Shown: piece after piece, positions 26,372 to 37,705 of the stretch | How positions within the stretch are numbered: the first letter of the stretch is position 1 | Layout: every line of letters begins with the position of its first letter | DNA from: Phycisphaerae bacterium | Lineage (GTDB): Bacteria; Planctomycetota; Phycisphaerae; Phycisphaerales; SM1A02 | DNA: 64,000 bases | Assembly: GCA_002717655.1 (NCBI GenBank) | Contig: PBAY01000040.1 | Location: 1 to 64,000, forward strand | Direction of reading: 5' to 3' | Program-made: the position numbers and the translations under genes | The notes under the pieces: generated by a model | What the model was told of the DNA's origin: nothing | The model's input: the letters and a program-made list of their open reading frames with translations, nothing else | Database searches by the model: none

Positions 26372-27894
26372 TGACCCGCCATCTTCCTGATGAGAACCGC
26401 CCATTTCCGTCTCGTACACGGATCCTTGCGACGCTTGGGCCCGCCACGGATGACCCGGAGGTTCTGGACAGAATCGTCGAAGCCGGGGCTCGGATCTTCC
26501 GCTTGAACTTCAGTCATGGTGGTGTTGAAGAACACAGGCGTCGAATCAAGGCGGTTCGTCAACTTGAACAGGAACTGGGCACCCCGCTGGCGATCATGGG
26601 GGATCTTCCAGGTCCGAAGATCCGTGTGATTCAGGTTCCCGAAGGTGGCATCGAAGTCAGTCCTGGAGAAGACGTTCTCTTTGAGCGATCACTTGATGGC
26701 GCCTGCGAGCCCGCTGCGGGAGATCGTCCCGTCAGGCTGTCATGCACCTGGCAGGGCATGGTCGACTGTGTGCACCCGGGTCAGCGCGTGTTGATCAATG
26801 ATGGAGCGATTCGACTGTTGGCGACAGAAGTCATGGACGATTCCCTGCTCTGTCGCGTGACGGCCGGTGGACTGATCACCTCTCACAAAGGGGTCAATCT
26901 TCCTGACAGCAAACTTGATATCGAGGTGCCGACGGATCGTGATCGAGAGATGGCCTGCTGGGCCATTGACCATGATGTCGACCTGATCGCAATGAGCTTT
27001 GTACGTGCCGGGGAGGAAGTCGAGTCACTCCGCGAAGTCATGCGTTCCCACATGGGCGCCGACTGTGCTGATCGTCCGCTTCCGATTGTGGCCAAGATCG
27101 AGGTTCCACAAGGCGTTCAGAAGGCGCAGAAGATCATCGCCGCAGCTGATGCCGTGATGGTTGCGCGAGGTGATCTGGGTGTGGAGATGGATCTTGCACG
27201 TGTGCCGATCATTCAGAAGCGTCTGTTGTCTCTGGCACGAGCGCTGGACCGGCCGTGCATCGTCGCCACTCAGATGCTGCAGTCCATGATCGAGTCTCCG
27301 ATCCCAACCCGTGCCGAGGCCAGTGATGTCGCGGGCGCGATCTTCGATGGTGCTGATGCGGTGATGCTGTCCGGCGAGACGGCGGTAGGGGCGTATCCGG
27401 TAGTCGCTGTCGAGACCATGCGTCGCATCGGCGATGAGATGGAAAACTGGATGCAGGCAGAGGGACTGTCGCTTGATCAGTCGATTTCGCTGCAGCTGGA
27501 ATCTCATGCTCAGGATGACAGCCAGACACTCGTTGCCGGGATCTGGTCTACGGCTGAAGCCTCGCAGGCTCGTTGCATCGTGGTGTATTCCGAGTGGGGT
27601 ACCTGGTCGAGACTCATCAGTCGCAGCACGCGTCCTATTCCGATTCTGGCATACACGCGTCGACAGAAAGTGGTTCGTCAGATGCTGCTCTGTCGTGGTG
27701 TGACTCCCGAAGTCATGGATGTGATCCCTGACGAGGCGGTTCTTACCCGCGATGTTCAGCAGCGGTTGCATCATGCAGGATGGCTTGAGGCAGGTGATGC
27801 CGTGCTGGTCGTGATGGGTCGTCCGCTTGAATCATCAATCAATTCGACTCGTATGACTGTTCATCGTCTAGTTGAGGAGCCTGAGCTGACATGA
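26371..27894 (+). CDS. pyk: Pyruvate kinase
   Basis: 507 residues. It converts phosphoenolpyruvate and ADP to pyruvate and ATP. The barrel carries T-L-G-P-A-T, L-N-F-S-H-G, K-I-E-V-P-Q-G-V and the catalytic A-D-A-V-M-V-A-R-G-D-L-G-V-E; the loop T-Q-M-L-Q-S-M-I and M-L-S-G-E-T-A-V-G complete it. The start is the ATG at 26371, overlapping the previous stop by 1 base (TGATG). The open frame extends further upstream but only inside the preceding gene. Confidence 0.97.
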   Translation: MTRHLPDENRPFPSRTRILATLGPATDDPEVLDRIVEAGARIFRLNFSHGGVEEHRRRIKAVRQLEQELGTPLAIMGDLPGPKIRVIQVPEGGIEVSPGEDVLFERSLDGACEPAAGDRPVRLSCTWQGMVDCVHPGQRVLINDGAIRLLATEVMDDSLLCRVTAGGLITSHKGVNLPDSKLDIEVPTDRDREMACWAIDHDVDLIAMSFVRAGEEVESLREVMRSHMGADCADRPLPIVAKIEVPQGVQKAQKIIAAADAVMVARGDLGVEMDLARVPIIQKRLLSLARALDRPCIVATQMLQSMIESPIPTRAEASDVAGAIFDGADAVMLSGETAVGAYPVVAVETMRRIGDEMENWMQAEGLSLDQSISLQLESHAQDDSQTLVAGIWSTAEASQARCIVVYSEWGTWSRLISRSTRPIPILAYTRRQKVVRQMLLCRGVTPEVMDVIPDEAVLTRDVQQRLHHAGWLEAGDAVLVVMGRPLESSINSTRMTVHRLVEEPELT

Positions 27895-29168
27895 AGGCGG
27901 CCATTCTAGCCATAGGTGATGAGCTATTGGGAGGCCGGTGTCTTGACACCAACTCGCACTGGCTGGCCGTACAGCTGGCTCGCCTCCAGATTTCTCTGGT
28001 TGAAACACGCTGCATTGCAGATGAAAGCAGTTGCATCATCGAGGCGATTCGATCCGTCTGCGAACATGTCGATCTGGTCATGCTCACGGGTGGTCTTGGT
28101 CCGACGCCGGATGACTTGACTCGTGAAGCCTTGTCAGAGGCGATTGGGCAACCCCTTGTGAGTGATGAAAAGGCAGCCGAGTGGATCGGTCGCTACTTCG
28201 TAGATCGCTCGCTTCCGATGGCGGATTCGCAAGCTCGATTGGCACAGCGGCCGGAGCGTGCCGAGTCCTACCCCAATCATGCCGGTACGGCACCGACTCT
28301 GCGTTGTTCCCTTGATCGTTCTGCGGCAGATCCAGTGGTCATCTGGGCCTTGCCTGGCCCGCCGGCGGAGTTGCAGGATGCCTGGTCTCGCCATCTTGAA
28401 CCCTGGTTGATCGCGAATGCTTCAGCATCAGCAACAGTTGAACCAGTCGCCTTGAAAAGCTTCGGGCTGCTGGAAGCGGATTTTGTCGTCAAACTCGGTG
28501 ACCTGGCTGATCGTGATCGTGCGCCAAGGCTGGGAACACGTGTCAGTCAGGATGTATTCCTGCTTCAGATCGATCCGGCCGGTGCAACACGTGAACAGAC
28601 TGTGATGACGGCCACGGGCTGCCGGGACTTGCTTGAGCCTTATCTCTTTGGCGATGGTCATCAGTCCCTTGCGGAATCACTGGGAGCGTTGCTGAGTGAA
28701 CGTGGCCAGTCGATGGTCACGGCAGAGTCCTGTACCGGCGGCATGATCGGGGCATCGCTGGTCGGCGTCCCGGGTGCCAGTGAGTGGTATCGAGGTGGTT
28801 GGGTGACCTATGCCAACGAGATGAAGTCCACCTGTCTCGATGTTTCAGTCGAGTGTCTTGAATCAGGCGGTGCCGTTTCGGAGGAAGTGGTGCGCCAGAT
28901 GGCAAGGCAGTCCAGGTTGCATTCAGGTGCTGACTGGTCAGTGGCTGTTTCAGGAATAGCAGGGCCGGGCGGAGGTACCTCCGACAAACCGGTTGGTACG
29001 GTCTGGATCGGCTGGTCCGGGCCGGATCAGTTGCATTCCAGATTGTTTCGACTTGGAACGGATCGCTCCCGGATCCGCATGCGCGCCGTGATGATGAGTC
29101 TTCAGCTCCTGCGATGGTCGGTGCTGGGGGTTGATCCAATGACTCCGACGGCCTGGGATGCACCATGA
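27891..29168 (+). CDS. cinA: CinA family protein (nicotinamide-nucleotide amidase)
   Basis: 425 residues with both CinA domains. The N-terminal MoCF-like domain reads I-G-D-E-L-L-G-G and T-G-G-L-G-P-T-P-D-D. The C-terminal amidase domain has T-A-E-S-C-T-G-G-M-I-G and V-S-G-I-A-G-P-G-G-G-T. Such proteins deamidate nicotinamide mononucleotide and repair pyridine nucleotides. It overlaps pyk (ATGA) and folK (ATGA). Confidence 0.95.
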   Translation: MKAAILAIGDELLGGRCLDTNSHWLAVQLARLQISLVETRCIADESSCIIEAIRSVCEHVDLVMLTGGLGPTPDDLTREALSEAIGQPLVSDEKAAEWIGRYFVDRSLPMADSQARLAQRPERAESYPNHAGTAPTLRCSLDRSAADPVVIWALPGPPAELQDAWSRHLEPWLIANASASATVEPVALKSFGLLEADFVVKLGDLADRDRAPRLGTRVSQDVFLLQIDPAGATREQTVMTATGCRDLLEPYLFGDGHQSLAESLGALLSERGQSMVTAESCTGGMIGASLVGVPGASEWYRGGWVTYANEMKSTCLDVSVECLESGGAVSEEVVRQMARQSRLHSGADWSVAVSGIAGPGGGTSDKPVGTVWIGWSGPDQLHSRLFRLGTDRSRIRMRAVMMSLQLLRWSVLGVDPMTPTAWDAP

Positions 29169-29707
29169 ACGTAGAGGGCTACATCGGATTGGGAAGCAAC
29201 ATCGGTGATCGTATCGATGCGATCATGCGAGCTGTTGAGGCGATCGATGCCATGTCGGGTGTTGCCGCCTTTCGATTGAGTACGCTGATCGAGACCGCTC
29301 CTGTCGGCAATCAGGATCAGCCTGATTTCGTCAATGCCGTCCTTCAGGTCCGCTCCAGGCTGGAGCCGGTACAGATGCTGGATCAGTTGCTGGGGCTGGA
29401 GCTTGAGATGGGGCGGGACCGTTCGATTGGTGAAGATGGTGGTCCTCGTCTCATTGATCTGGATCTGCTGGTCTGGGGTGACCATCAGCTTCATATGCCG
29501 GGCCTGATTCTTCCGCACCCTCGTCTGGCTGAGCGAGCCTTTGTTCTGATCCCCATGGTGGAGCTGGCACCGAATCTGATCCATCCCGTTCTCGGTCGGA
29601 GCATGCAGGAGCTGCTGGTGGAGGAGATCAAGGCCAATGGCCCTTTGGAAGACCGATGTCGTCCAGCAGGCCATGGACCACTTCTGGATGGAACAGACTG
29701 TTCGTAG
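29165..29707 (+). CDS. folK: 2-amino-4-hydroxy-6-hydroxymethyldihydropteridine pyrophosphokinase
   Basis: 180 residues. It pyrophosphorylates hydroxymethyl-dihydropterin in folate synthesis. Motifs: Y-I-G-L-G-S-N-I-G-D-R at the start, T-A-P-V-G, D-F-V-N-A-V, and P-R-L-I-D-L-D-L-L, then L-P-H-P-R. It is the last gene of the pyrF-SBP-pyk-cinA-folK chain. Confidence 0.95.
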   Translation: MNVEGYIGLGSNIGDRIDAIMRAVEAIDAMSGVAAFRLSTLIETAPVGNQDQPDFVNAVLQVRSRLEPVQMLDQLLGLELEMGRDRSIGEDGGPRLIDLDLLVWGDHQLHMPGLILPHPRLAERAFVLIPMVELAPNLIHPVLGRSMQELLVEEIKANGPLEDRCRPAGHGPLLDGTDCS

Positions 29708-29774
29708 TCCGCCATCCCCCTGTGTGAACAGACAAAAAATGAGCATTCACGCGTCAGGACGCTATGCTTCCAGC

Positions 29775-31073
29775 ATGACTATGACTCTTTGTTCCAAGCT
29801 TGTCGTGTGTGCCGTCATCGTGCCACTGTGCTTCTCATCGATGGCCAGTTCTCAGGACAAGCCTCCGCAACAGCCTGCTTCGGATCCAACGCAGTTTCAA
29901 CCTGTTCCACCCCGGGATCTGCCTCCCATCGATCCAGCCATGAAGGCCGCGGGTGAAGCGTTGTTGCGACAGGCCGCCGAGACCTTCAAGCAGGCGCCTG
30001 CGATCGTCTCCCGAACGCAAGTAAAGGTGTCCAGTGGCGAGAACAACAGTGATCTGATTGTTGATGCCATGTTTGGCCCTGATGGCTCGATGCGTGTGGA
30101 AACCGCTGATTCGCTGGTCGTGGTCAAGGATGGCTGGCTGAACATGATTCTCTACAGCGTGTATGACCGATACATTCGAGTGCCTGCCAGCCCCCAGATT
30201 TCGGACAATATCTTCACACTCTTTGGTGATCGTGCGCTGGCAGGATTCGAGATCCTCATGCGCGAAGGTCAGCCACTGAAAGTCTGGCTCGAGACCTTGA
30301 TGATGCGATCGATCGGCGTGCCGCTGGTGGCAGGTGTCGAAGTCATCACGACGCCTGAAGGAAAGAACATCAGTCGTATTCAGGTCCTCGGCCGCATGGG
30401 TGCGGGAAGCGTTGACTACGATCCGGAAACAAAGATGATCGTTTCGGCTCGTTCAACCATGTTCCCGATCAGCGGTGTCGAAGGCTTTGAATGGAGCATG
30501 GTCGTCACCACCGACATCAAGATGCTGGACAAGCTCCCTGAACCCATTACCTTCGATCCTGGTCGTCGTTTGGCGGTTGAGAATCGAAGAGATCTGGATC
30601 CTATCGCACGCAACATCCTCAAGGTCGGGCAGCCGGCGCCACCACTTCGACTACCTCAACTGGATGGTCCCATTGTCGATCTGTCTCAACTGAAGGGAGA
30701 GGTGGTCGTACTGGATTTCTGGGCCAGTCACAGTGATGCCTGCATGCGATCACTCAAGTTCATGGATGAGCTGTACAGGCAGCGGGAGTCCATGAAGACT
30801 CCTTTCAAGATGTTTGCCGTGAATGTGGGTGAGAAGGCCTTCGATGCGGCAGAACAGATTGAACGGGTATCAGGCATCTGGTTGAAGGAGAAGTACAAGT
30901 TCCCCAGCCTCATCGCTTCTGGAGATTCGGTGACCAAGAACTGGGGCATCGTCTCGATTCCGCTGCTGGTCGTGATTGATCGAGAAGGCAGGGTCGCCTA
31001 TGAGCAGTATGGCCTTCTTCCTGATACCAAGATCAAGATCGAAGAGGCGCTCAAGAAGGTTGGGGGGCGGTAA
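29775..31073 (+). CDS. Exported thioredoxin-fold protein lacking the CxxC pair
   Basis: 432 residues from the ATG at 29775, which opens with a signal peptide (L-C-S-K-L-V-V-C-A-V-I-V-P-L-C-F). The middle is a beta-rich domain of about 200 residues that resembles the LolA/DUF2092 fold, and the last 140 residues are AhpC/TSA-like with L-K-V-G-Q-P-A-P-P. The active site is W-A-S-H-S-D-A-C at about residue 316: the first cysteine of W-C-x-x-C is serine. So it is probably redox-inactive as a thioredoxin. It is a paralogue of the next gene, which has the intact site. Earlier ATG at 29739 is possible. Confidence 0.8.
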   Translation: MTMTLCSKLVVCAVIVPLCFSSMASSQDKPPQQPASDPTQFQPVPPRDLPPIDPAMKAAGEALLRQAAETFKQAPAIVSRTQVKVSSGENNSDLIVDAMFGPDGSMRVETADSLVVVKDGWLNMILYSVYDRYIRVPASPQISDNIFTLFGDRALAGFEILMREGQPLKVWLETLMMRSIGVPLVAGVEVITTPEGKNISRIQVLGRMGAGSVDYDPETKMIVSARSTMFPISGVEGFEWSMVVTTDIKMLDKLPEPITFDPGRRLAVENRRDLDPIARNILKVGQPAPPLRLPQLDGPIVDLSQLKGEVVVLDFWASHSDACMRSLKFMDELYRQRESMKTPFKMFAVNVGEKAFDAAEQIERVSGIWLKEKYKFPSLIASGDSVTKNWGIVSIPLLVVIDREGRVAYEQYGLLPDTKIKIEEALKKVGGR

Positions 31074-32264
31074 TTGAGCCGCAAGATGTTCAACCTGGCG
31101 CTGGCACTGGTTCTGCTGTGCCTCCCGGTTTCTCTCAAGGCTGCGGTTGAAGATCTCAACGCGGTTGTTCGTGCCATTCAGTCATCAAAGCCACTCCGGA
31201 TCACGAGTACGCTCTCGATGAGTGTCTCGCATGCCGGTGAGACATTTGAATCCGAGCCGGTACAGGCGATCATCACGATTGCCGACAACGGTACATCAAT
31301 CCTTGAATTGGGTGAATACACGGCCTTTCTTTCGGATGGTTCAGTCGTCCTGGTTCGAAAGGGCGTTGATGATTCCTATCTGAGAGTGCCCGCAGGCACT
31401 CAACCGGCGGAAGTGCTGCATCGAGTACTGGGTCTCGTTCCTTTCCCAATGGTGACCATCGTGATGGATGGTGTTCAGCGGGAGGAAGGTGCGTTCTCGA
31501 GTGTGCACTCGGAGATTGACGGACTTCAACTGGTGTCCAGCAACAAGGATGAGCAAGGACGATTGAGTTCGCTGATTTTTCAGAGTGACGATGCCCGGAT
31601 GAGGATCAGCGTCAACCCTGACACCGGTCGTCCGGCGACTGCTGAGCTGGATCAGCAGCATCCCGAGGATCTTCCAGGGGATTCGGTGCTTCACTATGAA
31701 TGGAAATGGAGTTACGCCGTTCCAGAAACGGATCAGATTCCTGTCTTCATTCGAGGAAACAGATTCCGTGTCGATCGCTTGTCTGCGTTGCGGCAACCTG
31801 GAGAAGAAGTGGCTTCGGTTGGAGGCCAGGCGCCGAAGCTTGACCTGCCTGCTCTTGATGGTGATCGCGTGACCTTGACTTCGCTCAAGGGTCGGGTGGT
31901 CGTAATCGATTTCTGGGCCACCTGGTGTGGACCGTGTCGAAAGGCATTGCCGCAATTGCAGGATCTGGCGAAGGAGTTCAGTGATCGGCCCGTTACCTTT
32001 CTGACCGTCGACTGTTTCGAGCGTTCAAGTGGTGTTCAGATGCGTGCCAAGGTTGCCGAAGTCGCTGAATCGCTTGGACTCACCCTGCCTGTTCTGTTGG
32101 ATGAAGATGGTGGCACAGCCAAGCGATGGGGTGTAAGTGGTATTCCAGCGACCTTCATCATCGACATGGAAGGTGGTCTTGCGGCATCGCATACCGGTGC
32201 AGGTCCTGACTACACTGAATTGTTGCGAAGCGAAATCATCGAGTTGCTTTCGCCGGAACCTTGA
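31074..32264 (+). CDS. Exported thioredoxin-like protein with intact W-C-G-P-C
   Basis: 396 residues, same layout as its neighbour: signal peptide, LolA/DUF2092-like beta domain, then a TlpA/ResA-like thioredoxin domain with F-W-A-T-W-C-G-P-C-R near residue 285 and G-I-P-A-T-F-I-I-D later. TlpA-like proteins reduce or exchange disulfides outside the cytoplasm. The TTG start follows directly after the TAA of the upstream gene; ATG at 31086 is an alternative. The pair may be one functional unit. Confidence 0.82.
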   Translation: MSRKMFNLALALVLLCLPVSLKAAVEDLNAVVRAIQSSKPLRITSTLSMSVSHAGETFESEPVQAIITIADNGTSILELGEYTAFLSDGSVVLVRKGVDDSYLRVPAGTQPAEVLHRVLGLVPFPMVTIVMDGVQREEGAFSSVHSEIDGLQLVSSNKDEQGRLSSLIFQSDDARMRISVNPDTGRPATAELDQQHPEDLPGDSVLHYEWKWSYAVPETDQIPVFIRGNRFRVDRLSALRQPGEEVASVGGQAPKLDLPALDGDRVTLTSLKGRVVVIDFWATWCGPCRKALPQLQDLAKEFSDRPVTFLTVDCFERSSGVQMRAKVAEVAESLGLTLPVLLDEDGGTAKRWGVSGIPATFIIDMEGGLAASHTGAGPDYTELLRSEIIELLSPEP

Positions 32265-32268
32265 GTCT

Positions 32269-33774
32269 TCAGTTGTTGCCGACCTTGCTGGTCCTGGTTG
32301 CTGATTGGCCAAGTCTCGCTGCAATGGCCTCCACGACAGACTCCTGAAGTGTCTTGCACGGGCGGATCTTGGAAAGATCATTCCCGATCACACTGAAGGC
32401 GTAGCGATTTCCATCTGGACCGACGACATAGCCACTCAGAGCGCTGACGCCGTTGATGTATCCGGTCTTTGCCATCACTCCACATCCGTGGAGATTTCGA
32501 CGTGCGAATCTGGTTCGCAGCGTGCCTTCGCCAGGCGTTGGCAAGGTGGCATCAAATGCAGGTCCGGTGACCGAGTCGTTGGCAAAGCTTGAAAGCCAGC
32601 TCGTCATCAGTGATGGCGAGATGCGATTGTGGCGACTCATCCCTGATCCATCGGCAACTACAAGTCCCACGGCACGCTGGCCCGTTCTTTCTTGAATGAT
32701 GGCCTTGAGCGCTTCGCCACCATTGGTCCACGATCCCGGCTTGCCGGTTCGAGAATGGCCAAGGTATTTCAGAAGAGATTCGGCATACAGGTTCTTCGAT
32801 TCATGGTTGCATTCACGTGCCACGGTTTCCAGTGGCGTGATGACATCGAATTCGAGTGAGCGACCCTGAAAGACTTCTTGTTCCGATGGCCGACGAATTG
32901 AAGCTACGGGTATTCCGCGTCGTTCAAGTCGATCCGCGAGAAGTCGAGCGGTGAACATGGAAGGATCGTGAATGGTCACCTCGACCGGCTTGACCTGAGG
33001 CTCCTTGATGTTGCCCAGAACCTTGATCTGTTCACCATGGCGATCACGATGCGGATCAATCAGATTTTCGCCGGTTCGTCCGCCGCCTGATTTGAGTTCA
33101 TTCTTGATGTTGAGGAATGGTGCCCGGGGCATTTCATTCATCTTGACCTTGCCGCCATGTGGCGATGGGCGAAGCCAGATCACATTGCGATGGAAATTCA
33201 GGCCGGAGACCTGGGCGCAGTAATGGCGTTCAACCTGATTGTCCGGCCAATGGGGGTGCATCGTCTCCTGATCAAAGATGCGGTCATCCACGATCAATTC
33301 ATCAATCCGTCTTACACCTGAGCTGGTGATGGCGCCGGTCCAGAGGTCGAGCAACGTTTCTACGTTGAGCGGGTCGCCATCTTTGTCACGCATCGTCTTG
33401 AGCAGATCAGGATCAGCCAGTGCTGGATCTCCATCACCGACGATGATCAATCGATTGCCGTCCAGAAGCAGTTTGGTTCGGAAGACGTGCGAGTCGCCAC
33501 GTTCGCTGAGCATGGCGGCCGTGGTCAGCAGTTTCATGTTGCTGGCTGGTATGCGGGGTGTGTCGCCGGCCAGATCGGCCAGTTCCTTGCCCGTTCGCGT
33601 ATCACGGACTGAGATTCCCAGCTGGGCACGTGGAATGCCAGATTTGGCAACAGCTTGATTGATCGCCTGAGCCAGATCGCTGCCTGAGCAAGGTTGGCAG
33701 GCGGTGACCAGTGTGACCAGCAGGATCAGCAGATATCGATGGGTCAGATGGGGGGGAAATGACATCAAGAGCAT
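32269..33774 (-). CDS. dacB: D-alanyl-D-alanine carboxypeptidase (PBP4/peptidase S13 family)
   Basis: 501 residues. It trims or cross-link-cleaves peptidoglycan peptides. The active-site S-x-x-K is A-S-N-M-K near residue 78, S-x-N is E-S-K-N near 327, and K-T-G is M-A-K-T-G-Y near 435. The N-terminal signal ends in L-V-T-A-C, a good lipobox, so it is a lipoprotein. It converges on the thioredoxin-like gene and is divergent from ligA by about 25 bases. Confidence 0.92.
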   Translation of the reverse strand: MLLMSFPPHLTHRYLLILLVTLVTACQPCSGSDLAQAINQAVAKSGIPRAQLGISVRDTRTGKELADLAGDTPRIPASNMKLLTTAAMLSERGDSHVFRTKLLLDGNRLIIVGDGDPALADPDLLKTMRDKDGDPLNVETLLDLWTGAITSSGVRRIDELIVDDRIFDQETMHPHWPDNQVERHYCAQVSGLNFHRNVIWLRPSPHGGKVKMNEMPRAPFLNIKNELKSGGGRTGENLIDPHRDRHGEQIKVLGNIKEPQVKPVEVTIHDPSMFTARLLADRLERRGIPVASIRRPSEQEVFQGRSLEFDVITPLETVARECNHESKNLYAESLLKYLGHSRTGKPGSWTNGGEALKAIIQERTGQRAVGLVVADGSGMSRHNRISPSLMTSWLSSFANDSVTGPAFDATLPTPGEGTLRTRFARRNLHGCGVMAKTGYINGVSALSGYVVGPDGNRYAFSVIGNDLSKIRPCKTLQESVVEAIAARLGQSATRTSKVGNN

Positions 33775-33787
33775 GCTACTGGGTTAG

Positions 33788-35803
<2,016 letters not shown>

Positions 35804-35839
35804 ACCCGGCATCGCTCCTCGCTACCATGTGCCGTACTG

Positions 35840-36322
35840 ATGGGACAGGTTGCCTTGGGATTTCGAAGTTTGCTGGTCCGCGCTGCGGTCTTCTTTGTCA
35901 TGGCCGCGTTGCTGGCCTGGGCATTGGGCGGCACCTTGTGGCCCAGAGCGGTCGGGGTCAAGTTGGACGAAGTGAGCTTTGGTGGCAAGGATTGGGTCTG
36001 GCGAGCCGAGATCGACGAGTCACTCAAGTCGGCAGATCAGCCGCATCAGCCGGTGCTGGAGTTCAGTCTCTGGACGGAAGCCAACGAGACGCCCGGAGCC
36101 CTTTCAGACTATGTGCCACTGGCTCAGGACATCTTCACGGAAACCCTTCCATTGCTCGTCGTTGATGATGAGCTGATTGTGGCGGCATTCCAGAAGCAGC
36201 CCTCGCAATGGAAGATCTATCGCATCAATGCCAAATTTGAACTTGGTGATGCGGAGGTCTATTCCGATCGGCTGGCAATCGTGCAGGAATGGACGAGATT
36301 GTCCAAGTTGTCCACTCCCTGA
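35840..36322 (+). CDS. Membrane-anchored protein of unknown function
   Basis: 160 residues. One N-terminal hydrophobic helix (V-F-F-V-M-A-A-L-L-A-W-A-L) is followed by a soluble domain with W-V-W-R-A-E-I and W-K-I-Y-R-I-N. No family recognised. It follows ligA by 36 bases and converges on uppP. Confidence 0.65.
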   Translation: MGQVALGFRSLLVRAAVFFVMAALLAWALGGTLWPRAVGVKLDEVSFGGKDWVWRAEIDESLKSADQPHQPVLEFSLWTEANETPGALSDYVPLAQDIFTETLPLLVVDDELIVAAFQKQPSQWKIYRINAKFELGDAEVYSDRLAIVQEWTRLSKLSTP

Positions 36323-36328
36323 TTGAAA

Positions 36329-37183
36329 TCAGGATGGTGCAGGGGGCTGCCCCAGAGTCATCACGCCAGTCATCAACAGCACCGCAAGCAGAATCGTCAG
36401 ACCGATTCGATACCAGCCGAAGACGGCAAGCCCGTGGCGGTTCAGGTAATTCACCAGCCAGCGCACGGCGATCGCGGCAGAGATTGTGGCAACAATCACT
36501 CCAATGGCGACATTCAGCCAGCCAAGTTCCTGAAAGAGATTGGGGCCTTCGCCACTGAGATTCTTCATGAGTTTGAAGGCACACGCGCCTCCCAATGTAG
36601 GGAGTCCAAGCAGAAAGCTGAATTCGGCTGCCTTTGAGGCGCGAAGGCCGACCGCCATGCCTGCCACGATGGTGATCATTGATCGACTCACGCCTGGCCA
36701 CATGGCGAGCAGCTGCATCAGACCGATCAGCAGTGCCGCCAGCAATGACAGCTGAGTCAGCTCAAGGCCTCGGCCCTGACGACCACGGCCGATGAAAATC
36801 ATCAGAATGCCCCCGCCTGCCAAGGCAATCAGAACTGGTACGGGATGCATCAGCTTTGCTTCGATCCAGTCATCGACAAACGGCCCGATGAGTGCGGCCG
36901 GGGCAAACGCGATGCAGATCGTGATAAAGAGTCTGAGCCCTTCGCGATCACGGCCGAGCAGGCCCATGATCATGGATTGGACTCTGGACCAGTAGAGCCC
37001 GAGCACAGCCAGAATGGCTCCGCCCTGGATGACAATCAGGAGGGCATTGACCGAATCAGCTGATTCTCCGGAATCCAGTCCCAGCAGGGCGCTGGTGATG
37101 ACGAGGTGTCCGGTGGAGCTCACGGGGAGGTATTCCGTGATTCCCTCAACAATTCCCAGAATGATCGCGTCAAGAATGGTCAT
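36329..37183 (-). CDS. uppP: Undecaprenyl-diphosphatase
   Basis: 284 residues, with about eight membrane spans. It dephosphorylates undecaprenyl pyrophosphate so the carrier lipid can be reused in peptidoglycan synthesis. The motif I-V-E-G-I-T-E-Y-L-P-V-S-S-T-G-H-L at residues of about 11-27 and P-G-V-S-R-S-M-I-T-I late are the BacA/UppP active-site segments. The start is the ATG at 37183; a longer frame upstream has no homology. Confidence 0.95.
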   Translation of the reverse strand: MTILDAIILGIVEGITEYLPVSSTGHLVITSALLGLDSGESADSVNALLIVIQGGAILAVLGLYWSRVQSMIMGLLGRDREGLRLFITICIAFAPAALIGPFVDDWIEAKLMHPVPVLIALAGGGILMIFIGRGRQGRGLELTQLSLLAALLIGLMQLLAMWPGVSRSMITIVAGMAVGLRASKAAEFSFLLGLPTLGGACAFKLMKNLSGEGPNLFQELGWLNVAIGVIVATISAAIAVRWLVNYLNRHGLAVFGWYRIGLTILLAVLLMTGVMTLGQPPAPS

Positions 37184-37216
37184 GGGTAGGTCCCGGACGG
37201 AGGTATCATAGAACTC

Positions 37217-37705
37217 ATGGTGTCCAGTGACTCCAGATCGACCGGTGACGTGGCCTCGCATCAGTCTTATGGCCAGATGGGTCCAGAAGAGACCCGTGCG
37301 ATCCTGCGCTCGGTGGGCCTGAGATGTACCCCGCAACGGCTGGCCATCTACCAGACCCTCCGCAGGAGCTCGCATCCCACCGCTGAAGAACTGCATGCCA
37401 CCGTCACCGAAGGCATGCCAGTCAGTCTGGCGACCGTCTACAACACGCTTGATGCCTTCTGTTCAGCGGGGATCATCCTCCGCCTCCCATCTCGATCGGG
37501 TGTCTGTCGCTATTGCGGTGAGGGCAAGGCTCATCTGCATCTGCGTCTTGAAGGCAAGGATGAGCTGCTCGACGTTCCAGCTGATCTGGGGGGAAGGATT
37601 CTGGATTCGCTTCCGGCGGATGTCCTTGAATCCATCGAGTCGAGGATGGGGATCAAGATCAAGGGGATCGACATCCAGTTGTCAGGTACCCGGCAGCATG
37701 GTTGA
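37217..37705 (+). CDS. Fur-family transcriptional regulator with atypical metal sites
   Basis: 162 residues. The winged helix is clear: G-L-R-C-T-P-Q-R-L-A-I-Y, S-L-A-T-V-Y-N-T-L and A-G-I-I. The usual metal region, H-H-H...C-x-x-C-G, is not: C-R-Y-C at about residues 97-100 comes before H-L-H-L-R at about 106-110, and no C-x-x-C follows. The target metal, or whether it senses one, is therefore uncertain. It is divergent from uppP, with 33 bases between starts, and its last codons overlap the aroK start. Confidence 0.85.
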   Translation: MVSSDSRSTGDVASHQSYGQMGPEETRAILRSVGLRCTPQRLAIYQTLRRSSHPTAEELHATVTEGMPVSLATVYNTLDAFCSAGIILRLPSRSGVCRYCGEGKAHLHLRLEGKDELLDVPADLGGRILDSLPADVLESIESRMGIKIKGIDIQLSGTRQHG

